64,000 nt of DNA from Paenibacillus sp. PL2-23 (GCF_040834005.1 NZ_CP162129.1:4819001-4883000), one strand, 5' to 3'. Shown: positions 33,974-43,782, counted from the first letter of the stretch. The notes: generated by a model from the letters alone, not told the origin. Numbers and translations: made by a program.

Positions 33974-34687
33974 CTACACCAGTCTAACCTCGTCGCCGAG
34001 CCCAATGCGCCCCGTCCTCACGACCGAAGCGTACACCCCGAAGTTCAGATCCATCTCTTCCTTCACCTTCTGCAGCACCCGCTTGTTCATCTGAAGCGTC
34101 TCCGGGTCGATCATGACCAGGCTGCAGCGCTCGCAGTATCCGTCTACCTGAAGCACGACGTCCCCAATCGCAAGCTGGCTGCCGATCCAATCCCCTTCAT
34201 GGAGCGCCTCATCTTGCAGAGCGACTATAAAATTGCCGCGAAACCTGCGATCGTCCAGCTCCTGCCCGCACATGGCTTCAAGCTTCTTCAAGCTTGCATC
34301 GGTAATAAGCAGTATGCTGTCGCCATCAACTGACATCAAGTCCGGATTCTCGGGATGGGGCTCTCGCAGCCGAGACATCGTAATCGTCGTTGACGTCTTG
34401 CTCTGAATTTCATCCAGCAGCTCCTCGTCCCAGCCAAAGCTGCGTCCATCCGCAGCCTTTACTCGAATGCCACCATCGACAAAGGCTGCCTGATAGGTCA
34501 GCATACTAGGAATATTCCGAGCCGTAATGAACCGCGACCAGCCTGACTTGGTCTCGTCATAGAACGCTCCGAACCGATCGCCCTTCATCCCATATGTCTC
34601 AATTTCACAGAACTCCAATCGTTCCCCGCCGAATGATTTAACAGGATAACGATTAATACCGCTAATTGCTCCTACCGTTCTGGACAT
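33974..34687 (-). CDS. MOSC domain protein
   Basis: The 237-residue protein has an N-terminal beta-barrel-like region (INRYPVKSFGGERLE) and a MOSC domain with the conserved Cys pair in CERCSLVMIDPET and the final GVYASVVRTGRIGLGDEV. MOSC proteins bind molybdenum cofactor or carry sulfur; the Cys is a possible cofactor or persulfide ligand. The start at 34687 has GGAGG seven bases upstream. It stands alone, divergent from nothing, upstream of the asd T-box on the same strand. Its substrate is unknown. Confidence 0.85.
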   Translation of the reverse strand: MSRTVGAISGINRYPVKSFGGERLEFCEIETYGMKGDRFGAFYDETKSGWSRFITARNIPSMLTYQAAFVDGGIRVKAADGRSFGWDEELLDEIQSKTSTTITMSRLREPHPENPDLMSVDGDSILLITDASLKKLEAMCGQELDDRRFRGNFIVALQDEALHEGDWIGSQLAIGDVVLQVDGYCERCSLVMIDPETLQMNKRVLQKVKEEMDLNFGVYASVVRTGRIGLGDEVRLV

Positions 34688-34710
34688 CTCCTTGCCTCCG
34701 TCATCCTATG

Positions 34711-34902
34711 TTAGAGTGAACTGCCCTGCCCCCAACCGAAATGACTTCCAATTCGCCTTGCCGTTTCTTCGGGGCTCAGGTTCGTATTGTTAATTCTTAC
34801 ATAGTTTACCCTCGTAAGCTCCCCTTCAAGCGAATTCAGCCGATACTTGTCCAAATATATTGTCGGATCTTGTTCGTGAGTTGCCACATCTCCGGGCTCT
34901 TG
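34711..34902 (-). pseudogene. C-terminal remnant of a small kinase-like gene
   Basis: An open frame without a start codon reads EPGDVATHEQDPTIYLDKYR, then LNSLEGELTRVNYVRINNTN and LSPEETARRI to the stop at 34711. This resembles the C-terminus of shikimate-kinase-like or AAA nucleotide kinase proteins. The N-terminal P-loop part is missing, because an in-frame TGA lies at 34903-34905. It looks like a decayed gene end. Confidence 0.6.
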
Positions 34903-35037
34903 TCATTTCATTTTTAACAGCTGATAAATAAGTCCAGCAATCACAGGAAAGAAGAATACCACTGCAATAAACAATCCACTATATACGGAAATGAGTAAAA
35001 GTATCACACAAATCATTATTAAAATTAGATGCTTCAC
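34903..35037 (-). CDS. Small hydrophobic protein of 44 residues
   Basis: A GTG-started frame encodes VKHLILIMICVILLLISVYS followed by a second hydrophobic stretch and the tail LLKMK. It would be a two-span membrane peptide. AGGTGA lies 11 bases upstream, which is a poor distance. It could be a real small gene or a leftover fragment. Confidence 0.4.
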   Translation of the reverse strand: MKHLILIMICVILLLISVYSGLFIAVVFFFPVIAGLIYQLLKMK

Positions 35038-35090
35038 GAAAGATAGTTCACCTCAAGATTCAAGATAAAAGATCAAGGGCGAAGAAGAAT

Positions 35091-35212
35091 AATAAAGTGC
35101 CCGACCGTTGGTAGAATGGTGTTTGCGAAGACAACATTTCCCAAATAGAGGAGCACTTGATAAGGTGAAGTTTACCACAAAAATATCAGACTTGGAAACA
35201 GCATTGGTCTCA
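35091..35212 (+). mobile_element. Remnant of an IS1380-family element (left part)
   Basis: This stretch closely follows the left part of the IS1380-type element (about 21774-21890), including AAGTGCCC, GGTAGAATGGTGTTTG and AAGGTGAAG. The terminal repeat and the rest of the element are missing. Confidence 0.8.
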
Positions 35213-35223
35213 ATCAACGCTTT

Positions 35224-36108
35224 CTATCTTCCACTCCCTTCCATCGTCTGCAATCCAAGCGCCAGCGCTCCGCATAAACCGGCATTGTCTCCTAATGCGG
35301 GAGGAACGATATAATCATCGATGTTATCTACAATGGACTTGGCACTAACATAGCCATTCAAATTGCTTTGAACCTCTTTTCGGATCAATGGGTAAAGCTG
35401 CTTCTGATGCATGACGCCGCCGCCTAAAATGATTTTCTTTGGGGACAACATCAGAATGGAAGCTGTCACCGATTGTCCGATATAATAAGCTTCCATTGAC
35501 CATGCCAAATGGTCGGCAGGTATATCACAGCCTTTCCTATTCCAGCGCTTCTCGATCGCCGGACCGGCGGCCATGCCTTCCAGGCAATCCCCATGATACG
35601 GACAGTTCCCTTCAAATCGATCTTCCGGATGGCGCCTTGTTAATAGATGCCCTCCTTCCGGATGCACAAGACCGTGAACCAGCCTGCCTTCTGCGAACAC
35701 ACCTACGCCGATTCCAGTACCTATCGTATAATAGATGCAACTGTCCAAGCCCCTAGCAGAACCCCACATGGATTCTCCAAGCGCGGCGGCGTTGACATCC
35801 GTGTCCCATCCAAACGGTACGTCGAACACTTGCTTCAAGCTCTTCAGGAACGGAAAGTTCGCCCAACCCGGCTTCGGAGTTGTCGTTACACATCCATAGT
35901 AAGAGCTGGATGGATGGATATCGATCGGCCCGAAGGATCCGATTCCGATACTATCCACATTATTGTGTTCAAAATAGGAAATGACTTGCTCAAGCGTTCT
36001 TTCCGGTTCGCTTGTCGGAAAACTTATTTTATCTTCAATTATCCCTTGTTCATTACCGATGCCACAAATAAATTTTGTCCCTCCGGCTTCAATAGCACCA
36101 ATCCGCAT
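35224..36108 (-). CDS. ROK family sugar kinase (fructokinase-like)
   Basis: With the start at ATG 36108 behind GGAGGAGAG the protein has 294 residues. It has the phosphate-binding EAGGTKFICGIG, the ROK signature region with Zn ligands HPEGGHL then CPYHGDCLEG, and GTGIGVGV. The arrangement resembles Bacillus ScrK/GmuE-type fructokinases, which phosphorylate fructose or mannose in the cytosol using ATP. It is the last gene of the minus-strand polysaccharide locus, 93 bases after the SDR gene. The substrate is inferred. Confidence 0.85.
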   Translation of the reverse strand: MRIGAIEAGGTKFICGIGNEQGIIEDKISFPTSEPERTLEQVISYFEHNNVDSIGIGSFGPIDIHPSSSYYGCVTTTPKPGWANFPFLKSLKQVFDVPFGWDTDVNAAALGESMWGSARGLDSCIYYTIGTGIGVGVFAEGRLVHGLVHPEGGHLLTRRHPEDRFEGNCPYHGDCLEGMAAGPAIEKRWNRKGCDIPADHLAWSMEAYYIGQSVTASILMLSPKKIILGGGVMHQKQLYPLIRKEVQSNLNGYVSAKSIVDNIDDYIVPPALGDNAGLCGALALGLQTMEGSGR

Positions 36109-36201
36109 CTTAGCTCTCCTCCCCAATCTAAAATAGCTCCCATCCTCATTAAGGACAGGAACTATTCGACTCCACCTTCATTCTTATTCGTCAAACGTAG
36201 T

Positions 36202-36981
36202 TCAACTCATATACATTCCACCATTGATATGAATGGTATGCCCCGTGATATAACGGGCCAGCTCGGACGCCAAGAACAAGGCGCTGCCCGCAACATCCTC
36301 CGGCGTGCCTTCTCTGCCAAGCGGGATATGCTCAACTGCCTTATTTCTGGCTGCAGGAGGCGTGAAGGTATCGTGGAATGCAGTCTGGCCGATAAATCCG
36401 GGCGCCAGCACGTTCACGCGAATGCCGCTTGATGCCAGCTCGGTCGCAAGTCCTTTTGAATACGTCTGAATGGCCGACTTGCTCGCGGCATAGATCTGCG
36501 CGCCGCTTCCCCCTCCGTTAAGGACGGCAACAGAAGCCATGTTGATGATGACGCCTCCGCCGATTCGTTTCATCCCCGGAATGACATGCTTGCAAGCGAA
36601 CACGGTGCTCTTGAAATTGACATCCATCACCGCATCATACAGCTGTTCCGTCATGTTCTCGTTTAATCTGCGTTCAATTAAGTGACCAGCGTTATTGACG
36701 AGTATATCGATCGGCTGTTTAAATACATTCTCAACTTCATTTACCAGACGTTCTATTTCGGCGGTGTTGGACAAATCTGCTCCGAACCGCGCTGCGTCTC
36801 CCCCGTTGCTCACAATTCCGCGGACGACATGTTCAGCTGCTTCTCCGTTGTTCAGATAATGCACCGCCACCTTCGCGCCGGCTGACGCCAGCAACTCGGC
36901 TATCGCTCTTCCAATTCCCCCGCTTGAGCCTGTTATGAGCGCCAGCTTGCCTTTCAGACTAATCTCCATACTCTCATGCAT
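36202..36981 (-). CDS. SDR family oxidoreductase
   Basis: The 259-residue enzyme is a classical short-chain dehydrogenase: TGSSGGIG nucleotide-binding motif, NNAG, the catalytic Ser in NMASVAV, and YAASK with catalytic Tyr and Lys. The C-terminal GHTIHINGG is typical. Its cofactor and substrate are not visible; in this locus it may reduce or oxidise a uronate-derived keto acid or keto sugar. Tandem starts are possible (36981 or 36969); the first has GGAGGG only two bases away. It lies 22 bases downstream of the FAD oxidoreductase gene. Confidence 0.88.
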   Translation of the reverse strand: MHESMEISLKGKLALITGSSGGIGRAIAELLASAGAKVAVHYLNNGEAAEHVVRGIVSNGGDAARFGADLSNTAEIERLVNEVENVFKQPIDILVNNAGHLIERRLNENMTEQLYDAVMDVNFKSTVFACKHVIPGMKRIGGGVIINMASVAVLNGGGSGAQIYAASKSAIQTYSKGLATELASSGIRVNVLAPGFIGQTAFHDTFTPPAARNKAVEHIPLGREGTPEDVAGSALFLASELARYITGHTIHINGGMYMS

Positions 36982-37003
36982 CTCCCTCCATATTGCTTGA
37001 CCG

Positions 37004-39250
37004 CTATCTCACTCGAATTTCGACTACCTCCGCATGGCTGCTGCCGTTCGTAGCGGTAATCACGAGGCGTATGCGATCTGCGGCAACTGCCTTGTCCAAG
37101 GCATGCACCCGTTTACGCTGACGGTTGTTACGCTCTTCGAACAAGGTCAACCATTGACCGTCTTCGAGCCGTTCGATCCGGTAATCACGGACAAGCTCCG
37201 GCATGACCTCAAATGGCGTGCGATGATGATGCAGATTGATCAAATCCTCGTTCACATCATCATTAAAGATGAGATGGATTTCCCGAATGGGCACGGCTTC
37301 GCTCCATTGCAGCTCAAGCCATGGCTCGCTGCCGTCATGCATGCTTTGCGACAACCACATGTGCGGTCCCCCGTATGGACGCTTGTACCCGTCTATCACC
37401 TTGGATGGATGGAATGCCTTCGTCTCGTTAGACAGCTCGAAGCAGAACGGCTTGCGTACAACCCGTTTCATATTCCACTGAACGACAGGCTGATTCTGAT
37501 CCAACGACTCCATGCCGCGCGCGACGTTCAGCTTCTTCTCGCGTACGAATGACAATATGCCCGTGTGCGGGGTGTGGGATAAGTACAAGTTGACCTTCTC
37601 ATTCTCGCGTACGATCAAGAAAGCATTTTGCGCTTCTGTCGGATTCCAGTTCAATTGGAACGACACCCATTGCTTCTCGCCCGCCTGCACGGTTTGAACG
37701 CAATGCGCCTGCCTGTTTACCGGGATATAATTCTCCAATTTACCGGTATCCCATAGCTCAAGCGTAACGGTCGTGTCCTCTTCAGCATCAAGCAGCAGAC
37801 GAATCGTTCCGATTCCCGAATCGACAGGCAAGATCAATCCGGCGTCGCTTGTCAGACGGAATTGCTCATCTGCTTCCGTAACTGCAATTCGGTCCAAATA
37901 GCTGGAAGCGGTGACCGCAGCACGCAGGCAGAGATCATCTGACGCGGTATTGCGCAAGCCGATAACCGATGCATCCTGCCACAGCAAGGTTTGTTGCAGC
38001 TCTTGCATATGCTCATTGAATAGTGTTCTTGGCGTAATCTCCTTGGATGCGCATATCGCCGCTGCGGTGCCTGCCGCTTCGCCCATCGTCGCGCAAGTCC
38101 CCATGACGCGCGTCGAGCCGAAAGCGACATGCGATGCGCTAATATTGCGTCCTGCGAACAGCATGTTGCGAACATTGACGGAGTACAGGCTTCGGAATGG
38201 GATGTGATAGATCCCGTCGGAGTGATAATGCATGGAAGTATACCCTGACGCATACATGCCCTCAGGCGGATGCAGATCGATCGACCAGCCTCCGAACGTG
38301 ACATTATCCTCAAATTGCGTCTGTTTTTCGAGATCATTTTTGGTCATAACATAGTCGCCGATAAACCGCCTGTATTCCCTTCGACCTGGAACGCTGCCGA
38401 CCCACTCCAGCGTCATGTTATCCGCATCGAACTTCCCAGAGTTCTTGATATAATCCCATATCCCGTAGATGACTGCCCACAATTCGTCGCGAATCCGCTC
38501 GTTATCATGAAGAGTGTCCAGCTCTCCGCCCCATTCGATCCACCAATAATGACAGCCCGAGTCACCGCTGTTCAGTACGCGTTTCATCGGGATCGGCGTT
38601 TGGGTAATATCCTTGGCGAAGCTTGGCGGGATATATTTCACCGGATGGCCGGCGTCCTTCGTATAGAATAGCAGCGTGCTGCCTAGAGTGATGTCATCCG
38701 CGACTTCCGGGGCCCAATCTTCGCCGTACTCCTCTCTTGATTCGCGCCCAATCCGATATTTGGCTCCAGCCAGAAACCCGACAAGGCCGTCGCCTGTACA
38801 ATCGAGGAAGACCGGTCCCTCGAAGCGGATTCTCCGCTCTGAACCCATCATCCAGCCGGTAACGGCATGAATGACCCTGTCATCCTCATCGCCATCCGCT
38901 TCCACCTCGTGAACGTCAGTATTTAGAAACAACTGGATATTCGGTTCGCTGTATACCGTCTCCAGCACAATCAGATCCCATAGATACGGATTGCCATCCG
39001 GGTTCCGGTATTGATTCTCCACGAACATCTCGCCCATGATCCCGCCTTCACGCGCATACCGGTTCACACCATGGCCCGTTGCCCCTACTACCCATACCCT
39101 GACCTCGCTGCTGGAATTGCCGCCCAGCACGGAGCGATTCTGAATCAATGCCACCTTCTTGCCTAATCTGGCAGCCGCTACAGCAGCGCAGACACCGGCC
39201 AACCCTCCGCCTACGACCGTCACATCACTACGTACTATTTCATATTTCAT
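37004..39250 (-). CDS. FAD-dependent oxidoreductase with C-terminal F5/8-like domain
   Basis: With the start at ATG 39250 behind AAGGAG the protein has 748 residues. It opens with the Rossmann motif VVGGGLAGVCAAVAAA and the acidic cap GGNSSSEVRVW, as in the FAD_oxidored family often found in sugar-catabolic loci of Paenibacillus. A second FAD contact is in LFAGRNISASHVAFGSTRVM. From about residue 580 to the end there is a beta-sandwich resembling discoidin/F5-8 type carbohydrate-binding domains. There is no signal peptide, so it is probably cytosolic. The reaction is unknown; oxidation of a sugar hydroxyl is a reasonable guess. The upstream enolase-superfamily gene ends 7 bases before. Confidence 0.85.
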   Translation of the reverse strand: MKYEIVRSDVTVVGGGLAGVCAAVAAARLGKKVALIQNRSVLGGNSSSEVRVWVVGATGHGVNRYAREGGIMGEMFVENQYRNPDGNPYLWDLIVLETVYSEPNIQLFLNTDVHEVEADGDEDDRVIHAVTGWMMGSERRIRFEGPVFLDCTGDGLVGFLAGAKYRIGRESREEYGEDWAPEVADDITLGSTLLFYTKDAGHPVKYIPPSFAKDITQTPIPMKRVLNSGDSGCHYWWIEWGGELDTLHDNERIRDELWAVIYGIWDYIKNSGKFDADNMTLEWVGSVPGRREYRRFIGDYVMTKNDLEKQTQFEDNVTFGGWSIDLHPPEGMYASGYTSMHYHSDGIYHIPFRSLYSVNVRNMLFAGRNISASHVAFGSTRVMGTCATMGEAAGTAAAICASKEITPRTLFNEHMQELQQTLLWQDASVIGLRNTASDDLCLRAAVTASSYLDRIAVTEADEQFRLTSDAGLILPVDSGIGTIRLLLDAEEDTTVTLELWDTGKLENYIPVNRQAHCVQTVQAGEKQWVSFQLNWNPTEAQNAFLIVRENEKVNLYLSHTPHTGILSFVREKKLNVARGMESLDQNQPVVQWNMKRVVRKPFCFELSNETKAFHPSKVIDGYKRPYGGPHMWLSQSMHDGSEPWLELQWSEAVPIREIHLIFNDDVNEDLINLHHHRTPFEVMPELVRDYRIERLEDGQWLTLFEERNNRQRKRVHALDKAVAADRIRLVITATNGSSHAEVVEIRVR

Positions 39251-39257
39251 TGTTTGA

Positions 39258-40427
39258 TCACTCCTTAACCGATGTCGAAATTGCATATTGATCGACGGTG
39301 GAGCTATTGAGCTCTACGCCGAGTCCCGGACCGTCCGGTACAACCAGCGCACCGTCAGCGAAAGTAGGAAAAGGCTCGATCAGCGCTTCTCTGAGCGGAT
39401 TAAGCAATCGATTATATTCATAGAGATAAGCGTTGCCGTACGCTGCCATCGCTTGAACGGCCGCTGCAACCTGAATGCCTGAGCCTACCCCGTGGAGCGC
39501 GATCTTCACCGAAAATGCTTCGGCGAGCTTGGCTATACGGTCCAACCCCGTGAAGCCGCCTGCACGTGTCACATTCGGCATGATGATATCGACGGCGCCT
39601 AACCGCAGCATGTCCCGAAAGCCTTGGGGAGTGAATTCGTTCTCGCCGGTGGCGAGCGGAATCCGAATGGCGCGATGGATAGCGAGAAGCCCTTCCGCAT
39701 CTTCCGGCGGAATTGGTTCTTCGAACCATAGGATATTGAACGCCTCCAACTCCCGCGCAAGCGTGATTGCCGTACGCACGTCGTAAGCGCAATTCATGTC
39801 GACGAGCAGCTTGACATCTGGTCCCACCGCATCCTGCACGGATGCAAGATGCTTAAGATCCGTCTCGATCGATCGGCCTGCTTTCACCTTGATGGCACGA
39901 AATCCTTCGTTTACGTATTCCAACGCTTTCGCAGCCGATTCTGCCGGTTCATCAAAAAAGTACACAGGACTTGCATAACAATCGATTCGTTCGCGATGAC
40001 GTCCGCCAAGCAACGCATGGATCGGCATTCCCGTCATTCGTCCCTTCAAATCCCAGCAAGCCATGTCGATGGCGCTCATAGCCTCCATGGCAAAGCCCCG
40101 CGTGTTGCCCATTCGGTTCAACGTGCCGTACATCCGATCCCAATGCACGGATGTGGCGAACGGGTCCACACCGATCAGCATCGGCGCGAATACTTCCTCG
40201 ATGATAACGGCAGGAATGCTAGAACTTGGCAATCCCCAAGCTTCGCCGACTCCGACGTATCCGTCGTCCGTCGTAATCCTGACCAATGTGCTCGCTTGGC
40301 CGAACCGCGGCCTTGATGCGAAGGAAGCGCCCGGGAACAGCAGAGATGGCGGCACCTTATCGCTCCCTCCGAACAGCTTCGCAAAGCTGGCTTCCAGTTG
40401 TATAACTTCTATTCGCTCAATACGCAT
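39258..40427 (-). CDS. Enolase-superfamily (mandelate racemase/muconate lactonizing) enzyme
   Basis: The 389-residue protein has the capping domain and the barrel with the general base motif KVKAG, metal ligands Asp in LVDMNCAY, Glu in WFEEPIPP and Glu in ATGENEF, and the opposite-face base His in ALHGVGSG. This set fits acid-sugar dehydratases of the mandelate racemase group, which remove water from sugar acids via an enolate. The exact substrate cannot be told. It follows the two permease genes (26-base gap), so it should act on the imported product. Confidence 0.9.
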   Translation of the reverse strand: MRIERIEVIQLEASFAKLFGGSDKVPPSLLFPGASFASRPRFGQASTLVRITTDDGYVGVGEAWGLPSSSIPAVIIEEVFAPMLIGVDPFATSVHWDRMYGTLNRMGNTRGFAMEAMSAIDMACWDLKGRMTGMPIHALLGGRHRERIDCYASPVYFFDEPAESAAKALEYVNEGFRAIKVKAGRSIETDLKHLASVQDAVGPDVKLLVDMNCAYDVRTAITLARELEAFNILWFEEPIPPEDAEGLLAIHRAIRIPLATGENEFTPQGFRDMLRLGAVDIIMPNVTRAGGFTGLDRIAKLAEAFSVKIALHGVGSGIQVAAAVQAMAAYGNAYLYEYNRLLNPLREALIEPFPTFADGALVVPDGPGLGVELNSSTVDQYAISTSVKE

Positions 40428-40452
40428 CGGCTCTTTGCTCTCCTTTAATCTG

Positions 40453-41298
40453 TTATCCTTTGACCGCTGTACTGGATATGCCTTGAATAATGAATCGCTG
40501 ACCGATCAGGAATACCGCAATCATCGGGATAATGCCCGCCGTGGCTGCCGCCATCATCCCGTTATAGTCGACATAATGTTCGTCAATGAAATTCTGAAGC
40601 CCTAGTGGGATCGTGAACAGCTCCTTATCCAACAGGAATACTAAGGCGTTCTCATAATCATTCCAATGCCAGGAGAAGTCGATAATCGCGAAAGTTGCAA
40701 GCGCCGGCTTGGCCAGCGGGAGCATCAGTTGGAAGAAAATCCGAAAATGTCCTGCTCCATCGATCATCGCAGATTCGGAAATGTCCATCGGAATACCAAT
40801 AAAAAATTGTCTAAGCATAAACACGCCGAATATCGTGAACATCCCTGGCAGAATTAAGGCAAGATGCGTATTGTAAATGCCCAGCCACTCGAACATAAGA
40901 AATTTCGGCACGAACAAGATTTGAGGCGGTATCATCATCATGGATAAGTAGAAAATGAAGATCGGCCCCCGACCCGGGAAATCGACCCTGGCGAAGCCAT
41001 ACGCCGCGAATGCCGCAAGCAGCGTGGCGCCAAACATGCTGATCAGACTGATTTTAATCGAATTCCAATAATAGACGGCGAAGCTCTCTCTGCCTGTCCA
41101 TACCTTGATGTGGTGATCCAGCAAGATCTCGGCAGGAATCCAGCGAATCGGGTATAGGAATACCTCCTGCGGGCTTTTGAACGAAGCACTGATCATCCAC
41201 AGGAAAGGAAGGATCATCGCAATGCCGAAGACGAGCATCAGGCCGGTAAGCAGCAGCTTCTTGAAGCTGTCCTTGCGCCGTGTTGTCATTGTAGCCAT
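40453..41298 (-). CDS. Carbohydrate ABC transporter permease (MalG/LplC type)
   Basis: The 281-residue inner membrane protein has six spans and the EAA-like loop MIDGAGHFRIFFQLMLPLAK that contacts the ATPase. The start at 41298 has GGAGGAG. It pairs with the permease at 41317 (18-base gap) to form the channel. No ATPase is coded here, as is usual for such importers in Firmicutes. Confidence 0.92.
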   Translation of the reverse strand: MATMTTRRKDSFKKLLLTGLMLVFGIAMILPFLWMISASFKSPQEVFLYPIRWIPAEILLDHHIKVWTGRESFAVYYWNSIKISLISMFGATLLAAFAAYGFARVDFPGRGPIFIFYLSMMMIPPQILFVPKFLMFEWLGIYNTHLALILPGMFTIFGVFMLRQFFIGIPMDISESAMIDGAGHFRIFFQLMLPLAKPALATFAIIDFSWHWNDYENALVFLLDKELFTIPLGLQNFIDEHYVDYNGMMAAATAGIIPMIAVFLIGQRFIIQGISSTAVKG

Positions 41299-41316
41299 CC
41301 TAATCTCCTCCGACCA

Positions 41317-42183
41317 TTAGTAGTGAACCCATTTCTTCTGCGCTGCCCATTGAATGACGGTAATGATCATGATCAGCAAAAACAATATCCAGGATATAGC
41401 AGCCGCATATCCCATCTCGTAATAGCGGAACGCTGTCTTGTAAACGAAGAGCGACAGCACATGCGAGCTTGTTCCGGGTCCTCCATGCGTGATCGCCTCG
41501 ATGATGCCGAATGCCTTGACGGTTGTGATGAAACCCGTAATGAGCAGGAAGAGCGTGGTCGGACTCACAAGCGGCAGCAAGATGTGCCGTATCGTCGTCA
41601 AGCGTTTCGCTCCGTCAATCTTCGCCGCCTCCAGCAGCTCAGGCGATATCTCCTGCAGCGCGGCAAGATAAATGATCATGTTGTACCCCAGCAGGAACCA
41701 CACCCAAATCATATCAAAGGCGAACATCGGCGTATCGATCGTCGAGAACCAGCCCGGCGGGTTGGCGATGCCAATCGAGCGCAGGAATGCATTGATCGGG
41801 CCGTCCTTGGCATGAAACAGCAGCATCCACACAAAAGCCACCGCCACGCCGCTCGTAATGTAAGGCAAGAAATACATGGCGCGCAGCATATTTTTCAGAT
41901 AGACGCTCTGGTTCAGCAGGACAGCCACAATAAAAGCGAGAAAGATACTGAGCGGAACGGCAGCCAGGAACACAAGCGTATTTGTCAGCGAGTCATAAAA
42001 AACGGGATCCTGAAACAACCGGATAAAATTGTCAAAGCCAACGAAGCTGGCGCTGCGGGTCGTAAACTGCCAATCCGTGAACGTAACCGCGAGCGAAAAC
42101 ATAGCAGGCAAGAAGAAAAAGAGGAGGATTCCCAGCATATTAGGCGCAATAAAGAGATAGCCGACGAGCTGCTGCCTTTTCAT
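41317..42183 (-). CDS. Carbohydrate ABC transporter permease (MalF/LplB type)
   Basis: The protein has about 288 residues from the ATG at 42183; a TTG at 42198 behind GGGAG is also possible, and a frame from 42243 overlaps no better signal. It has six spans and the EAA-like loop AAKIDGAKRLTTIRHILLPL. It lies between the solute-binding protein gene and its partner permease. The substrate is probably the oligosaccharide freed by the PL8 lyase, inferred from context. Confidence 0.88.
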   Translation of the reverse strand: MKRQQLVGYLFIAPNMLGILLFFFLPAMFSLAVTFTDWQFTTRSASFVGFDNFIRLFQDPVFYDSLTNTLVFLAAVPLSIFLAFIVAVLLNQSVYLKNMLRAMYFLPYITSGVAVAFVWMLLFHAKDGPINAFLRSIGIANPPGWFSTIDTPMFAFDMIWVWFLLGYNMIIYLAALQEISPELLEAAKIDGAKRLTTIRHILLPLVSPTTLFLLITGFITTVKAFGIIEAITHGGPGTSSHVLSLFVYKTAFRYYEMGYAAAISWILFLLIMIITVIQWAAQKKWVHY

Positions 42184-42268
42184 CCAACTGATTCTCAAGC
42201 TAGGTGACTCCCTTCTATCTAATCGTGGAGGGAGCGGCAGCACCGCTCCTTACACGACAGAGCATCGA

Positions 42269-43615
42269 TTATTTGGACTGCTTTATAAAGTCGTTGTGGC
42301 GCTTGACGATATTGGCCACGGTGTCGTCAAGCGACTGCGCATGCGTGAAATACTTCTCATATTCTTCCTTCCGCATGTCGATCACTTGCTGCTCCAAGTT
42401 CAGCGTGAACTTCTCCAGGTCGTCCCGCAGCAGCACCTTTTTGACGGAATCCAGGTCGTAGGTGTCCTCTACACCTTTCAATAACAGCTCTAGCGCCAAT
42501 TCTCCGTCCGCATCCTTAGAAGCCGGCAGTCGTCCGCCCGCAGCCTGAGGAAGCATGCCGCCGTCCGCATACCACTTCAGGAACTTCCAAGCCGCTTCGA
42601 CATTTTCCGATTTTGCATTGATCGATATGGCGTCGCCAACGCCTCCGATCGTCTTGAAGTCGCCTTGCTCCGTGGTCACCTTAGGAATCGGTGCGAATGC
42701 GATCTTGAAGTCGCGCGGATAGTCCTTCATGTTGTTGGCGAAGCGGAATATCCATTCGCCGGCATAGAACATGGCAGCCTTGCCGCCAAGGAAATCGGCT
42801 TCAATCGGCATTTTATTCGAGATCTGCTCGCCCATCGGCGGCGTTGTCTTATCTTCAAACATCATCTCATTCAGAATCTCCAGATAACGGCGTGCGTTCG
42901 GATCGCCCAGATTCGACGTCCCATCAGGCAGAATGTTGCCCTTGGCAGCGATCGAGCCGTCCATGATGAAGTCTAGTTCGCGCAGGGTCTGCACCATACC
43001 CCATCGATCATTTGTCCCTAACTGCTTGGCGTAATCCTTAACATCCTCCCAAGTCCAGTCATATGGCACAGGCAAGCCCGCTGCGTCCAATGCGTCTTTG
43101 TTCAACCACATAAAATAAATGTTCTTCTTCGTCGGCATCGCATAGTATTTTCCCTCCACCTGCCATGCCTTGGCGTCGGGGCCGATCTTGTCATCGATGT
43201 CGTAATCCCCGAATTGGGCGAGGTCGACAGCATTGCCGGCCTGCACCCGCTTCTCCAATCTTGGGAGCAAATAGCTGGCATAGAGATCGACGCCTTGGCC
43301 GGTCATGAGAGCGGTGTCCAGCTTCAAGTTGCCGGCGTCGTCATTCACATATCGAACGTACTCGACCTGAATATCGGGGTTCTCCTTGTTCCAATTATCA
43401 ACGACCTCCTGCGGTCCCGCTTCGGCAGGTACGCCACCCCAGAAGGTCAGCTTGATCGGTTCGCCGTTCCCCTTGTTCGCAGACGAATCGGTTTGCTTCT
43501 CATTGCCGACTGCTGTAGGCGCAACCCCGTTATTGCCTCCCGTGCATGCGGATAATAACAGTACGTTCACCAGCAATACGAGCGTGATAAGGCCAAGCTT
43601 AGATTGTCTCTTCAT
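42269..43615 (-). CDS. ABC transporter solute-binding lipoprotein 1
   Basis: The 448-residue protein has a lipoprotein signal ending LLSACTGG (lipidated Cys near 24), then a type I extracellular solute-binding fold (KLTFWGGVPAEAGPQEVV, later GAWKFLKWYADGG-like region AAWKFLKWYADGG). It should be anchored on the outer face of the membrane and deliver sugar to the two permeases just downstream. The start at 43615 has GGAGGG. Its closest relative in the window is the lipoprotein at 43783, clearly a paralogue along the whole length. Confidence 0.92.
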   Translation of the reverse strand: MKRQSKLGLITLVLLVNVLLLSACTGGNNGVAPTAVGNEKQTDSSANKGNGEPIKLTFWGGVPAEAGPQEVVDNWNKENPDIQVEYVRYVNDDAGNLKLDTALMTGQGVDLYASYLLPRLEKRVQAGNAVDLAQFGDYDIDDKIGPDAKAWQVEGKYYAMPTKKNIYFMWLNKDALDAAGLPVPYDWTWEDVKDYAKQLGTNDRWGMVQTLRELDFIMDGSIAAKGNILPDGTSNLGDPNARRYLEILNEMMFEDKTTPPMGEQISNKMPIEADFLGGKAAMFYAGEWIFRFANNMKDYPRDFKIAFAPIPKVTTEQGDFKTIGGVGDAISINAKSENVEAAWKFLKWYADGGMLPQAAGGRLPASKDADGELALELLLKGVEDTYDLDSVKKVLLRDDLEKFTLNLEQQVIDMRKEEYEKYFTHAQSLDDTVANIVKRHNDFIKQSK

Positions 43616-43738
43616 CTTTCAACCCTCCATGTAATTGTTGCTTGCAATTACACTATAGCAAGCCGAGCGCTCTCGAATAATGAATAGATCCAATGCTTGT
43701 ATGGAACATATCACTCCGATTATGCAGGCGGAGAGCAC

Positions 43739-43761
43739 AAAAAAACCCGGCATCGCCGGGT
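43739..43761 (-). terminator. Intrinsic terminator between the two solute-binding protein genes
   Basis: On the minus strand ACCCGGC-GAT-GCCGGGT is followed by TTTTTTT, 22 bases after the stop of the gene at 43783. It separates the regulatory transcript from the transporter operon. Confidence 0.88.
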
Positions 43762-43782
43762 CATTGAAACATATTATTGTGT

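Noticed and set aside
41323..42207. A 294-codon frame opposite the permease gene, rich in His, Arg and Gln
   Set aside because: It is the complement of hydrophobic permease codons, a common artefact.
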